Origin: Accumulibacter sp031732815
Lineage (GTDB): Bacteria; Pseudomonadota; Gammaproteobacteria; Burkholderiales; Rhodocyclaceae
Assembly: GCF_031732815.1 (NCBI RefSeq)
Contig: NZ_JAVMKF010000175.1
Span: forward strand, 1 to 24,647
DNA length: 24,647 nucleotides
Direction of reading: 5' to 3'
In this document: positions 1 through 8,701 of the stretch, piece after piece
How positions within the stretch are numbered: position 1 is the stretch's first letter
Layout: each line of letters starts with the position of its first letter
The notes under the pieces: model-generated
Databases searched by the model: none
The model's input: the letters and a program-made list of their open reading frames with translations, nothing else
What the model was told of the DNA's origin: nothing
Translations under genes and position numbers: made by a program

Positions 1-329
1 GACGCGCAGCGGAAAGCTGCTAGACTGCGCGCCTGGAAAAATCGCCCCGCCCTGCCCGGTGCCCTCCGGGCGGGCGAGCCAGGCTTTGCGCTGGCCGCCA
101 CGCCGGCCAAGTCCAGTCGGAATTACAGCATGATACCTTTCCTGAGTGCTCTTTGCCTGAGCCCCTTGTGCGCGGCGGCGGACGCATGGACACGCATGCC
201 TGAAGCATTTTCACGCCAGCCTGCAAGTCCCCGGGTGTCGTCGTGGCGGGGCTCGACCAAGGTGGCGCTGGCCGCTCGCTCGTCTCGCTCGACAACTCCC
301 GACCGCGCGCCGAGAGCGCTCGTCTGCCG
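1..329. other. Upstream region of parE without a supported gene
   Basis: No convincing gene is visible. Short open frames on both strands here look like high-GC shadows. The stretch holds one GC-rich hairpin (51-74, listed separately). No clear sigma-70 promoter for parE could be picked: the bases before the parE ATG hold only a weak GAGAG (312-316), about 13 bases upstream. The upstream neighbour of parE lies outside the window. Confidence 0.5.
51..74. other. GC-rich hairpin upstream of parE
   Basis: Bases 51-59 pair with 66-74 in a 9-bp stem (one G-T pair) around a 6-base loop. There is no T-run immediately after it on the plus strand. Read on the minus strand, a run of five T follows about 6 bases beyond the stem. 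It could therefore end transcription of a minus-strand gene, but no such gene can be shown. The function is uncertain. Confidence 0.3.
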
Positions 330-2279
330 ATGAGTTACACGGCAGAATCCATTTCGGTACTCAAGGGGCTGGAGCCGGTGCGGCATCGCCCCGGCATGTA
401 CACGCGCACCGATTGTCCCTTGCACATCATCCAGGAGGCGATCGACAACGCGGCTGACGAGGCGCTTGGCGGGCATTGCAAGCGGATCAGCGTGACCGTG
501 CATCGCGACCATTCGGTCACCGTCGAGGACGACGGACGCGGGATTCCGGTCGAGATCCACCCGCTGGAAAAGGTCCCGACGGTCGAGGTCGTGTTCACCC
601 GGCTGCACGCCGGCGGCAAGTTCAACAAGGACGACAGTGCTTCGGCGTATCGTTTTTCAGGCGGGCTGCACGGGGTCGGCGTTTCGGTGACCAATGCCTT
701 GTCGACCCGCCTCGAGGTCGAAGTCGTGCGCGACGGCGCACGCCACCGGATGGCGTTCGCCGGCGGTGCCGTCGTCGAGCCGCTGGCACGGATCGGCGAC
801 GCGCCGAAGCGCGCCAGCGGAACGCGCGTGCGTGCCTGGCCCGACCCGACGTTTTTCGATTCGCCGGTCATTCCCCAGGCACAGCTTGAACGTCTGTTGC
901 GCAGCAAGGCCTTGCTGCTGCCCGGCCTGCAGGTCTCGCTGAGCGTCGAGGATGGCGCGCAGAACCACTGGTGCTTTGCCAACGGCATGCAGCAGTATCT
1001 GGCCGAGCAGGTCGAAGCCGACCCGGTGGCACCGGTCTTTTGCAGCGAGAAGTACGCGCTGCGGGGCGACGAGAGCTTCCCGCTCGGCTCGGGCGCGGCG
1101 TGGGCGATCTGCTGGACGGCCGAGGGTGGGCTGACGCGCGAGTCCTACGTCAATCTGATTCCGACACCGGCCGGCGGAACGCACGAGGCGGGCTTGCGCC
1201 AGGCGGCGCTGGACGCGATTCGCAGCTTTGCCGAGCATCATGCCTTGCTGCCGAAAGGCGTCAAGCTGGCGGGCGAGGACGTTTTCGCACGCGCCAGCTT
1301 CGTCCTCGCGGTGCGCATGCTCGATCCTTCGTTCCAGGGGCAGACCAAGGAGCGCCTGAACTCGCGCGATGCCGTCGCGCTGGTCGCCCGCATGCTGCGC
1401 GATCCGCTCGAGCTCTGGCTGAACGAACATCCGGACGCCGCCAAGCGAATTGCCGACCTGGCCATCCGTGCCGCCCAGGCGCGCGCGCGCGCCGGCCAGA
1501 AGGTCGAGAAGCGCAAGCAGTCGGCGGTCGCCATCCTGCCCGGCAAGCTCTCCGACTGCCAGAGCGAAGACGTCGAGCGCAACGAAATCTTTCTCGTCGA
1601 GGGCGATTCCGCCGGCGGGTCGGCGAAAGCCGGGCGCGACAAGGAGCTGCAGGCGATTCTGCCCTTGCGCGGCAAGGTGCTGAATACCTGGGAGGTGGAC
1701 GCCGGCAGCCTGTTCGCCAACCGGGAAGTGCACGACATCGCAGTGGCCATCGGCATCGACCCGCACGCGGCGAGCGCGCCCGATTCGGTGCTCGCCAACC
1801 TGCGCTACGGCAAGATCGTCATCATGACCGACGCCGACGTCGATGGCTCGCACATCCGGGTGCTTTTGTGCACGCTGTTCTACCGTCATTTCCCCAAGCT
1901 GGTGGCGAGCGGTCATCTCTATTTCGCGCAACCGCCGCTCTATCGCCTCGACGTTCCGGGTCAGGGCAAGAACCGTCCGCCGCGCAAGATTTATGCGCTC
2001 GACGGCGCCGAACGTGAAGCCTGGCTCGACAAGCTGCGGCTCGAGGGCGTCAAGCCGGAAGCCGTGGCGATCTCGCGTTTCAAGGGGCTGGGCGAAATGA
2101 ATCCGGAACAACTGTGGGAGACGACGATGTCGCCCGACACGCGCCGTCTGATGCGCGTGCGCATGCCTGGCGTCGACGCCGCGCGGCCGGTGATGAACAT
2201 GCTGATGGGCAAGAGCGAGTCGGCCGGGCGACGCGCGTGGATGGAAGAAAACGGCGCGCTGATCGGCGCCGAAACCTGA
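330..2279 (+). CDS. parE: DNA topoisomerase IV subunit B (ParE)
   Basis: ATPase subunit of topoisomerase IV, which works with ParC to unlink daughter chromosomes. The 649-residue product has the type IIA order. The GHKL ATPase is seen in EAIDNAADEA (36-45), DDGRGIP (67-73) and GGLHGVG (111-117). The transducer domain follows, then TOPRIM with EGDSAGG (Glu424) and the metal-binding DADVDG (Asp501, Asp503). The C-terminal RFKGLGEMNP motif is present. LNTWEV after the first TOPRIM motif is typical of ParE rather than GyrB. The start at 330 gives the normal family N-terminus MSYTAESISVLKGL. An in-frame ATG at 243 would add 29 residues of unrelated sequence and was not used. parC follows after 8 bases, so the two are very likely co-transcribed and translationally coupled. 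Confidence 0.95.
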   Translation: MSYTAESISVLKGLEPVRHRPGMYTRTDCPLHIIQEAIDNAADEALGGHCKRISVTVHRDHSVTVEDDGRGIPVEIHPLEKVPTVEVVFTRLHAGGKFNKDDSASAYRFSGGLHGVGVSVTNALSTRLEVEVVRDGARHRMAFAGGAVVEPLARIGDAPKRASGTRVRAWPDPTFFDSPVIPQAQLERLLRSKALLLPGLQVSLSVEDGAQNHWCFANGMQQYLAEQVEADPVAPVFCSEKYALRGDESFPLGSGAAWAICWTAEGGLTRESYVNLIPTPAGGTHEAGLRQAALDAIRSFAEHHALLPKGVKLAGEDVFARASFVLAVRMLDPSFQGQTKERLNSRDAVALVARMLRDPLELWLNEHPDAAKRIADLAIRAAQARARAGQKVEKRKQSAVAILPGKLSDCQSEDVERNEIFLVEGDSAGGSAKAGRDKELQAILPLRGKVLNTWEVDAGSLFANREVHDIAVAIGIDPHAASAPDSVLANLRYGKIVIMTDADVDGSHIRVLLCTLFYRHFPKLVASGHLYFAQPPLYRLDVPGQGKNRPPRKIYALDGAEREAWLDKLRLEGVKPEAVAISRFKGLGEMNPEQLWETTMSPDTRRLMRVRMPGVDAARPVMNMLMGKSESAGRRAWMEENGALIGAET

Positions 2280-2287
2280 GCAAGCGC

Positions 2288-4657
2288 ATGGCGAGAAAAG
2301 ATTCGACCGGCGATCTGTTTGCCGACCTGCCGCCCGAACTGCCGGCGACAGCGCCGCCCGCACCACCGGCTGCACCGGGCGGCGTGCCGGCGAGCGCCGG
2401 CGAGGACGACGACAGCGTACTGCTGCACGATTCGGCGGCGCGCGACTACCTGGAATATGCGATCGCCGTCGTCAAGGGACGCGCGCTGCCCGACGTCAAG
2501 GACGGCTTGAAGCCAGTCCAGCGCCGCGTGCTCTACGCAATGCGCGAACTCGGTCTGTCGGCAACCGCCAAACCGGTCAAGTCGGCGCGCGTCGTCGGCG
2601 ACGTGATCGGCAAGTACCACCCGCATGGCGATACCTCGGCCTACGACGCGATGGTGCGCGTCGCGCAACCCTTCATGCTGCGCTACCCGCTGGTCGATGG
2701 GCAGGGCAACTTCGGTTCGCGCGATGGCGACAACGCGGCGGCGATGCGGTACACCGAGGCGCGCCTGACGCCGATCGCCGAGTTGCTGCTCGCCGAACTG
2801 GGCGAAGGAACGGTCGATTTTCAGCCGAACTACGACGGTTCCTTCGACGAACCGGCGTTTCTGCCCGCGCGTCTGCCTTTCGTCCTGCTCAACGGCGCTT
2901 CCGGAATTGCCGTCGGCATGGCGACCGAGATCCCCGCGCACAACCTGCGCGAGGTCGCCGCGGCGGCGATCCACAAGATCGAGCAGCCGGCCGCCGGTCT
3001 GGCCGAACTGCTGGAGCACCTGCCGGCGCCCGACTACCCGGGCGGCGGGCAGATCATCTCGCCGGCGAGCGACATTGCCGCCGCTTACGCAAGCGGTCGC
3101 GGCAGCCTGCGCGTGCGTGCGCGCTACGTCGTCGAAGAACTGGCGCGCGGCGCCTGGCAGGTCGTCTTCCACGAATTACCGCCGGGCGTCTCGTCGGCCA
3201 AGGTCCTGTCGGAAGTCGGCGCGCTGCTCAACCCGCAGCCCAAGGCGGGCAAGAAAGTCGTCGAGCAGTCGGCGGCGCAACTGAAGACGCTGCTCGCCTC
3301 ACAGCTCGAAAGGGCACGCGACGAGTCGGGCAAGGACGACGACGTCCGCCTGGTCTTCGAGCCGACCAGTTCGCGCATCGACCGCCAAGACTTCGTCGCC
3401 CTGCTGCTCGCGCACACCAGTCTGGAAACCTCGGTGCCGATCAACCTGGTCGCTGTCGGCATCGACGGCCGGCCGTGCCAGAAGCCGCTCGTCGACCTGA
3501 TCGGCGAGTGGTGCACCTTCCGACTGAAGACGGTCTACCGGCGCACCGCGTTCCGCCTGCAGAAGGCGGACGACCGCATCCACATTCTGGAAGGCCGGCA
3601 CATCGTCTTCCTGAACATCGACGAAGTGATTCGCATCATTCGCCAGGCCGACGACCCGAAAGCCGCTTTGATCGAGCGCTTTGCCCTGTCCGACCGGCAG
3701 GCGGAAGACATTCTCGAAATCCGGCTGCGCCAGCTCGCGCGTCTCGAAGGCATCCGGATCGAACAGGAGCTCGAGCGCCTGCGCGGCGAGCGCGCCGACC
3801 TGATCAAGCTGCTCGGCAGCGACACGCTGCTCCGGCGGCAGACGATCCGCGAGATCCGGGCCGACGCCGAACGCTTCGGCGATGCCCGGCGCACGGTCGT
3901 CGAGCCGGCGGCAACCGCCTCGCGCGCGGAAGTCGCTACCGTCGCCGACGAAGCGGTGACCGTCGTCGTCTCGGAAAAGGGCTGGGCGCGCGTCCGCCAG
4001 GGGCATGGCCTGGACCTTTCCGGAATCGCCTTCAAGGACGGCGACCGCTTCGCTTCGGCGCACGAGTGCCGCTCGGTCGATTCGCTGGTCATCGTCTCCA
4101 GCGAGGGCCGGGCATTCACCGTGGCGATCGCCGGTCTGCCGGACGGGCGCGGCATGGGCGCGCCGCTCAGCTCCTTCGTCGAACTCGGCGGCGGCAGAAT
4201 CGCGCACGTGCTCACCGGCGCGGCGGACGACGACCTGTTGTTTGCCAAGACGTCCGGCTACGGCTTCGTCTGCAGCTTTGGCGACCTGCTCTCGCGCCAG
4301 AAGGCCGGCAAGGCTTTCCTCAGCGTCGAAGAAGGCGCGCAGATCCTGCCGCCGGTACGCCTCGCCGGGCGCGATCACCTCGCCGCGCTGTCCGACGACG
4401 GCCGCCTGCTCGTCTTCCCGCTCGACCAGATGAAGCGCTTGAGCGCCGGCAAGGGCGTTCAGCTCATCGGCCTGCGCGAAGGCGAAACGCTGCGCACGGT
4501 GCTCGCCACGCGCGGCGCGCAGGTGACGATCCGCGGCACCGTGCGCGGGCGGAGCAAGACGCTGCTCTCCGAGGAACGGCATTGCGGCGCGCGCGCGCGG
4601 CGCGGTTCGCCGGTCGGACAACTGAGCAACGTGACGCTGGAGGCGGCGACCGACTGA
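2288..4657 (+). CDS. parC: DNA topoisomerase IV subunit A (ParC)
   Basis: DNA breakage-rejoining subunit of topoisomerase IV, partner of ParE. The product has 789 residues. A Pro/Ala-rich N-terminal stretch (about residues 15-40) precedes the conserved core, longer than the start of E. coli ParC. The core shows DGLKPVQRR (72-80), the quinolone-region KYHPHGDTSAYDAM (109-122) and the catalytic tyrosine Tyr155 in AAMRYTEARL. By alignment the residues matching E. coli Ser80 and Glu84 are Thr116 and Asp120. The C-terminal part carries the beta-pinwheel-like repeats of the GyrA/ParC family. The pairing with parE and the ParE type upstream support ParC over GyrA. The start is placed at 2288, 8 bases after the parE stop; an in-frame ATG further upstream lies inside parE. 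Confidence 0.94.
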   Translation: MARKDSTGDLFADLPPELPATAPPAPPAAPGGVPASAGEDDDSVLLHDSAARDYLEYAIAVVKGRALPDVKDGLKPVQRRVLYAMRELGLSATAKPVKSARVVGDVIGKYHPHGDTSAYDAMVRVAQPFMLRYPLVDGQGNFGSRDGDNAAAMRYTEARLTPIAELLLAELGEGTVDFQPNYDGSFDEPAFLPARLPFVLLNGASGIAVGMATEIPAHNLREVAAAAIHKIEQPAAGLAELLEHLPAPDYPGGGQIISPASDIAAAYASGRGSLRVRARYVVEELARGAWQVVFHELPPGVSSAKVLSEVGALLNPQPKAGKKVVEQSAAQLKTLLASQLERARDESGKDDDVRLVFEPTSSRIDRQDFVALLLAHTSLETSVPINLVAVGIDGRPCQKPLVDLIGEWCTFRLKTVYRRTAFRLQKADDRIHILEGRHIVFLNIDEVIRIIRQADDPKAALIERFALSDRQAEDILEIRLRQLARLEGIRIEQELERLRGERADLIKLLGSDTLLRRQTIREIRADAERFGDARRTVVEPAATASRAEVATVADEAVTVVVSEKGWARVRQGHGLDLSGIAFKDGDRFASAHECRSVDSLVIVSSEGRAFTVAIAGLPDGRGMGAPLSSFVELGGGRIAHVLTGAADDDLLFAKTSGYGFVCSFGDLLSRQKAGKAFLSVEEGAQILPPVRLAGRDHLAALSDDGRLLVFPLDQMKRLSAGKGVQLIGLREGETLRTVLATRGAQVTIRGTVRGRSKTLLSEERHCGARARRGSPVGQLSNVTLEAATD

Positions 4658-4730
4658 CGCTTGCCGGTCAGCCAGCCACCCTTGGCACGTCCCTGCGCCC
4701 CGGCCAAACCACTGAACAATGGAGCAAACG

Positions 4731-5213
4731 ATGATTCGACTGATGCGACCCCGGCGGACCAGCGCGGCAGCGGCTTGCCTTTTCAGCCTGCTCAGTCTGC
4801 CGGCAGCCGCCGAACAGGTCGGCTGCGTGACCACCGAGTGGAAGCTGATCGGCGCCAATCACCGCGTATGCGTGGAAAGTTTTGCCGACCCGAAGGTGCC
4901 TGGCGTGACCTGCCACGTCAGTCAGGCGCGCACCGGCGGGGTCAGCGGATCGTTCGGGCTGGCGCACGATCCCTCACAGTTCTCGCTCGCCTGTCGGCAG
5001 ACCGGCCCGATCACGCTGCCCGCCAAGCTGCCGAAAGAGGCGACAGTGTTTGCTGAAGACACCTCGATCCTGTTCAAGGAAACACGCGTCATCCGCCTGT
5101 GGGACGAAGCCAACCGGACGCTGGTCTACCTGGCGATCAGCCGCAAGCTGATCGACGGCGCACCCGCCAACAGCATTTCGACCGTCCCGGTGATGCCCTG
5201 GGGCAAGCCCTGA
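4731..5213 (+). CDS. creA: CreA family periplasmic protein
   Basis: A 160-residue exported protein of the CreA family, whose biochemical role is not established. Residues 1 to about 27 form a signal peptide: positive RLMRPRR, a hydrophobic stretch, then an Ala-rich cleavage region before EQVGCV. The mature part matches E. coli CreA closely in pattern: FADPKVPGVTC, SQARTGGVSGSFGLA and the C-terminal NSISTVPVMPW. I chose the ATG at 4731 because GGAG (4721-4724) lies 6 bases before it. An in-frame ATG at 4719 would lack this site and add four residues. It follows parC by 73 bases. One base separates its stop from the GTG of the methyltransferase, so the two are probably read together. Confidence 0.88.
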   Translation: MIRLMRPRRTSAAAACLFSLLSLPAAAEQVGCVTTEWKLIGANHRVCVESFADPKVPGVTCHVSQARTGGVSGSFGLAHDPSQFSLACRQTGPITLPAKLPKEATVFAEDTSILFKETRVIRLWDEANRTLVYLAISRKLIDGAPANSISTVPVMPWGKP

Positions 5214-5214
5214 C

Positions 5215-6483
5215 GTGCCCGGCAAGGCAGCGCCACCGACTTGCGACGTCGCCGGACTCGGCCAGGTCTTCACGCCGCCGGAGGTCGTCGAACTGATGCT
5301 CGGGCTGATCCGCAACCGCGGCCGGACGCTCGAGCCGGGCTGCGGCGACGGCGCGTTTCTGCAGCATCTCGCTTTCGCCGTCGGCATCGAAATCGATCGC
5401 CGGCACGCGCCACCCGGCGCGCGCGTGATGGATTTCTTCGCGCTGCCGGAGAGCGAGCGTTTCGTCACGATCATCGGCAATCCGCCCTACGTCCGCTACC
5501 AGGACATTGCTCGGGCGACGCGCCAGCTCATTCGCCACAGCGTGCTCGACGGGCGCGCCAACCTCTATCTGCTCTTCATCGAGAAGTGCCTGCGCCATCT
5601 GACACCCGGTGGCGAGCTGATCTTCATCACGCCGCGCGACTTCGTCAAAGCGACCTCGGCCGTCCCGCTGAACCGCCTGCTCTTCGCCGCCGGAACGATC
5701 ACCGAATACGCCGACCTGGGCGATTCGCGGCTGTTCGCCGGCGCACAACCCAACTGCGCCATCTGGCGCTTCCAGCGCGACGACTTTTCGCGCCTGACGC
5801 GCTACGCCGAACAAGGAGTAGCGCACGGTCTCGCCGGTCTGGCCCGCCTGAACTGGGAAGAAAGGCATTTCGTCGAAAGCAGCGGCCACCTGATGTTTAC
5901 TCGCGGCGACTATGGCCTGCACCTGGCCGACATCGCCTGGGTCAAGGTCGGCGCGGTTTCCGGTGCCGACGACCTGTACGCCAGCGAGCAATACGGCAAC
6001 CGCAACTTCGTCTTCTCAGCCACGGCGAGCACCGGCAAGACGCGCCGCATGCTCTGGTGCGAACCCGGCGATCCACCGCCGGCCGTCCTGCTGCCGCACA
6101 GGGAACGTCTGCTGCAACGCCGCGTGCGCCACTTCGACGAAGCGAACTGGTGGCATTGGGGGCGCAGTTACCATCAGTCGGCGCAAGCGCGCGTCTACGT
6201 GAATGGCCGAACACGCCGCGCGCAACCTTTCTTCGTCCATCCCTGCCCGGACTACGACGGATCGATCCTGGCCATTTTTCCGCGCAATCCGCAAGTCGAC
6301 GTGCACGCGCTGGCCGCCGCGCTGAACACGGTCGATTGGGCCGATCTGGGTTTCATCTGCGACGGACGCTTTCTGTTTACCCAGCGGAGCCTGGAGAGGG
6401 CGCCGCTACCCGAGAGCTTCCGCGCCTTTGCCGCGCCCGAGACCAAGCTGGTCGATCTGGCGAGAAAAAGGCCCCAGCGATGA
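5215..6483 (+). CDS. M.TaqI-like N6-adenine DNA methyltransferase
   Basis: Predicted to transfer a methyl group from S-adenosylmethionine to adenine N6 in DNA. The 422-residue length and order of parts resemble M.TaqI (421 residues): GQVFTPPEVVELM (16-28), SAM-binding motif I LEPGCGDGAFL (39-49), acidic GIEID (57-61) and catalytic motif IV NPPY (89-92). A C-terminal half that should read the target sequence follows. This is the gamma-class layout of a stand-alone type II methyltransferase. It starts with GTG at 5215, one base after the creA stop, and its TGA overlaps the next ATG by four bases. No restriction endonuclease is seen nearby, so it looks like an orphan enzyme. The target sequence cannot be read from the protein. 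Other Eco57I-type family members are possible. Confidence 0.85.
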   Translation: MPGKAAPPTCDVAGLGQVFTPPEVVELMLGLIRNRGRTLEPGCGDGAFLQHLAFAVGIEIDRRHAPPGARVMDFFALPESERFVTIIGNPPYVRYQDIARATRQLIRHSVLDGRANLYLLFIEKCLRHLTPGGELIFITPRDFVKATSAVPLNRLLFAAGTITEYADLGDSRLFAGAQPNCAIWRFQRDDFSRLTRYAEQGVAHGLAGLARLNWEERHFVESSGHLMFTRGDYGLHLADIAWVKVGAVSGADDLYASEQYGNRNFVFSATASTGKTRRMLWCEPGDPPPAVLLPHRERLLQRRVRHFDEANWWHWGRSYHQSAQARVYVNGRTRRAQPFFVHPCPDYDGSILAIFPRNPQVDVHALAAALNTVDWADLGFICDGRFLFTQRSLERAPLPESFRAFAAPETKLVDLARKRPQR

Positions 6484-7151
6484 CGCGAGACACCGCCAAA
6501 CCGCCCTTGCTGATCTTCGATTGCGACGGCGTCCTGGTCGACAGCGAGCCGATCGCCAGCCGCGTCCTCGCCGAAGCGCTGAGCGAGATCGGTTTTCCCC
6601 TCGGCCCACAGCAGGCGATCGAGCGCTACACCGGGATCAGCCTGGCGGCCGTTCTCGCCGCCGTCGAGGCCGAATGGCAGCGGCCACTGCCGGCCGACTT
6701 CAGCGCCACGCTGGCCGAACGCGACCGGGCCGCCTTCCGCGCCGAACTGCAAGCCATGCCCGGCGTTGCCCGGGTGCTCGCCGGGCTGCCGCACGCGCGC
6801 TGCGTCGCGTCTTCCGGTTCGCTCGACAAGATTCGGCACAACCTGGCGCTGACCGGACTGCTCGACTTCTTCGCGCCGCACGTCTTCAGCGCCGAAATGG
6901 TCACCCACGGCAAGCCGGCGCCCGATCTTTTCCTGCTCGCCGCCGCACGCATGCACTCGCCGCCGGCGCGCTGCATCGTCATCGAAGACAGCGTCGCCGG
7001 AGTCAGCGCCGCGTGCGCTGCCGGCATGCGCGTACTCGGTTTCTGCGGGGGCGGCCACGCACGACCTGAACTCGCCGATGCGCTGCGCGCTGCCGGCGCG
7101 CGCGAGATCTTCACCCGGATGAGCGATCTGCCCGCCCTGCTCGCCGGCTGA
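6480..7151 (+). CDS. HAD-superfamily phosphatase
   Basis: A 223-residue haloacid dehalogenase-like hydrolase, subfamily IA, probably acting on a small sugar phosphate. All four motifs are visible: FDCDGVLVDSE with nucleophile Asp14 and acid Asp16, the Ser motif CVASSGS, Lys in HGKPAPDLF, and the metal-binding IEDSVAGV. The cap-domain segment between motifs I and II is helical, and the overall sequence recalls E. coli YieH and beta-phosphoglucomutase-like enzymes. The substrate cannot be decided. The ATG at 6480 overlaps the methyltransferase stop as ATGA, which indicates translational coupling but no obvious shared pathway. Confidence 0.87.
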   Translation: MTRDTAKPPLLIFDCDGVLVDSEPIASRVLAEALSEIGFPLGPQQAIERYTGISLAAVLAAVEAEWQRPLPADFSATLAERDRAAFRAELQAMPGVARVLAGLPHARCVASSGSLDKIRHNLALTGLLDFFAPHVFSAEMVTHGKPAPDLFLLAAARMHSPPARCIVIEDSVAGVSAACAAGMRVLGFCGGGHARPELADALRAAGAREIFTRMSDLPALLAG

Positions 7152-7291
7152 GACGCGCCGCTGCAGCTTGCGCAAGGCTCATCGGGCAACTCGTCGGGCG
7201 CCTCACTGGTCGCCGCATCGGGCGCCATCAGCGGGCGCCGCACGCCGTGTGCCCGCCGGCCGCCTCGCGCGCGTGCCGGCAGCCGCCAGTG

Positions 7292-7297
7292 TAGAAT
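7292..7297 (+). promoter_or_regulatory. Possible -10 element for gshA-gshB
   Basis: TAGAAT sits about 94 bases before the gshA ATG, in the 239-base gap after the HAD gene. It follows TG directly. No good -35 hexamer is found 16-18 bases upstream, so the call rests on the -10 and on the need for a promoter here. The same gap has three copies of GGGCGCC (7196, 7220, 7233), whose meaning is unknown. Confidence 0.35.
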
Positions 7298-7390
7298 GGC
7301 GCCTAGACCCACCACGTTCCCGGCTGCAGATGCGGCTGCGCGCCCGAGCATCCGCGCGCGGCCGGCTGCCAACGGGATGGAGACTCGCCC

Positions 7391-8701
7391 ATGGTTCCCC
7401 GCCTGACGACGGCCCTTGACGGCCCGCTGCTCGAAATCGAGCGTCGCTTTCTCGACGCGATGCCGGAAATCGAGTGCTGGATGCGCAGTCAATGGCAGGA
7501 GCACTCGCCCCCCTTCTACGGCTCGGTCGATCTGCGCAACGCCGGCTTCAAGCTGGCGCCGGTCGACATGAACCTGTTTCCCGGCGGTTTCAACAACCTC
7601 GACGCCAGCTTCCGGCCGCTCTGCGTGCAGGCGGCGATGAGCGCGATCGACAAGATCTGCCCGGACGCGCGACGCCTGCTGCTCATTCCGGAAAACCACA
7701 CGCGCAACACATTCTATCTGCAGAACGTCGCGCAGATCGCGGCGATTCTCCGACTGACCGGACTGGAAGTTCGCCTCGGCTCGCTGCTGCCGGGGCTCGA
7801 GCAGGCTACCCCGGTCGAACTGCCGGACGGCAGCAGCCTGCTGCTCGAACCGCTCGTTCGCCGCGGCCAGCGACTTGGCCTGGCCGATTTCGAGCCCTGC
7901 GCGATCCTGCTCAACAACGATCTCTCGTCCGGCATCCCGGACGTTCTGCGCGGACTCGGCGAACAGGTGATCCTGCCGCCGCTGCACGCCGGCTGGGCAA
8001 CGCGCCGCAAGTCGAACCACTTTGCCGCCTACGACGACGTGGCGAACGACTTCGCCCGCCTGGTCGGCATCGACCCGTGGCGGATCAATCCCTACTTTTC
8101 GGTCTGCGACGGCGTCGATTTCCACGACCGGCGCGGCGAGGAGTGCCTGGCCGCCAACGTCGCCGGCGTGCTCGAACTGATTCGCGACAAGTACCGGCAA
8201 TACGATATCGACGAAACCCCCTACGTCGTCGTCAAGGCGGACGCCGGAACCTACGGCATGGGCGTGATGACGGTGCGCGATGCGTCGCAGATCGTCGGCC
8301 TCAGTCGCCGGCAACGCAACAAGATGTCGGTCATCAAGGAAGGCATGACGGTCTCGCAGGTGATCATTCAGGAGGGCGTGCATACCTACGAGCAGGTGGG
8401 CAGCGGCGAGCAGGAAGGCGTTGCCGAACCGGTCGTCTATATGATCGACCGCTTCGTCGTCGGCGGTTTCTACCGCGTGCACAATCAACGCGGCAAGGAC
8501 GAGAACCTCAACGCTCCGGGAATGCACTTCGAACCGCTGGCTTTTGAAACCAGTTGCTGCCTGCCCGACCACTGCCAGAATCCGGACGCGGCGCCGAACC
8601 GTTTCTACGTCTACGGCGTCGTCGCCCGTCTCGCCCAACTCGCCGCTTCGCTCGAACTCGAACGAACGCGCCCTGCCGAGGAGCCGCCGCCATGCGCATA
8701 G
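7391..8701 (+). CDS. gshA: Glutamate-cysteine ligase, proteobacterial GshA type
   Basis: First step of glutathione synthesis: ATP-dependent joining of glutamate and cysteine. The 436-residue product belongs to the family first named from Acidithiobacillus ferrooxidans (TIGR02049 type), distinct from the E. coli GshA family. Recognisable conserved parts include FKLAPVDMNLFPGGFNNLD near the N-terminus, KADAGTYGMGVMTV in the nucleotide-binding region, and YMIDRFVVGGFYRVH. GGAG at 7379-7382 lies 8 bases before the ATG at 7391. The last 10 bases overlap the start of gshB, so both enzymes of the pathway are made together. Function is assigned from family resemblance and from the adjacent gshB. Confidence 0.9.
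   Translation: MVPRLTTALDGPLLEIERRFLDAMPEIECWMRSQWQEHSPPFYGSVDLRNAGFKLAPVDMNLFPGGFNNLDASFRPLCVQAAMSAIDKICPDARRLLLIPENHTRNTFYLQNVAQIAAILRLTGLEVRLGSLLPGLEQATPVELPDGSSLLLEPLVRRGQRLGLADFEPCAILLNNDLSSGIPDVLRGLGEQVILPPLHAGWATRRKSNHFAAYDDVANDFARLVGIDPWRINPYFSVCDGVDFHDRRGEECLAANVAGVLELIRDKYRQYDIDETPYVVVKADAGTYGMGVMTVRDASQIVGLSRRQRNKMSVIKEGMTVSQVIIQEGVHTYEQVGSGEQEGVAEPVVYMIDRFVVGGFYRVHNQRGKDENLNAPGMHFEPLAFETSCCLPDHCQNPDAAPNRFYVYGVVARLAQLAASLELERTRPAEEPPPCA

Noticed and set aside
243..329. N-terminal extension of parE from an upstream ATG
   Set aside because: The added 29 residues do not resemble ParE, while MSYTAESISVLKGL at 330 is the normal family start.
657..2375. 572-codon minus-strand open frame over parE
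   Set aside because: Shadow of parE; composition is typical of antisense high-GC frames and no family motif is seen.
5215..7151. Restriction-modification system formed by the methyltransferase and its neighbour
   Set aside because: The neighbour is a clear HAD phosphatase with all four motifs, not a nuclease.
7152..7390. Small gene or riboswitch in the gap before gshA
   Set aside because: No supported frame with a ribosome site and no recognisable conserved RNA fold; only a -10-like element and short GGGCGCC repeats are visible.
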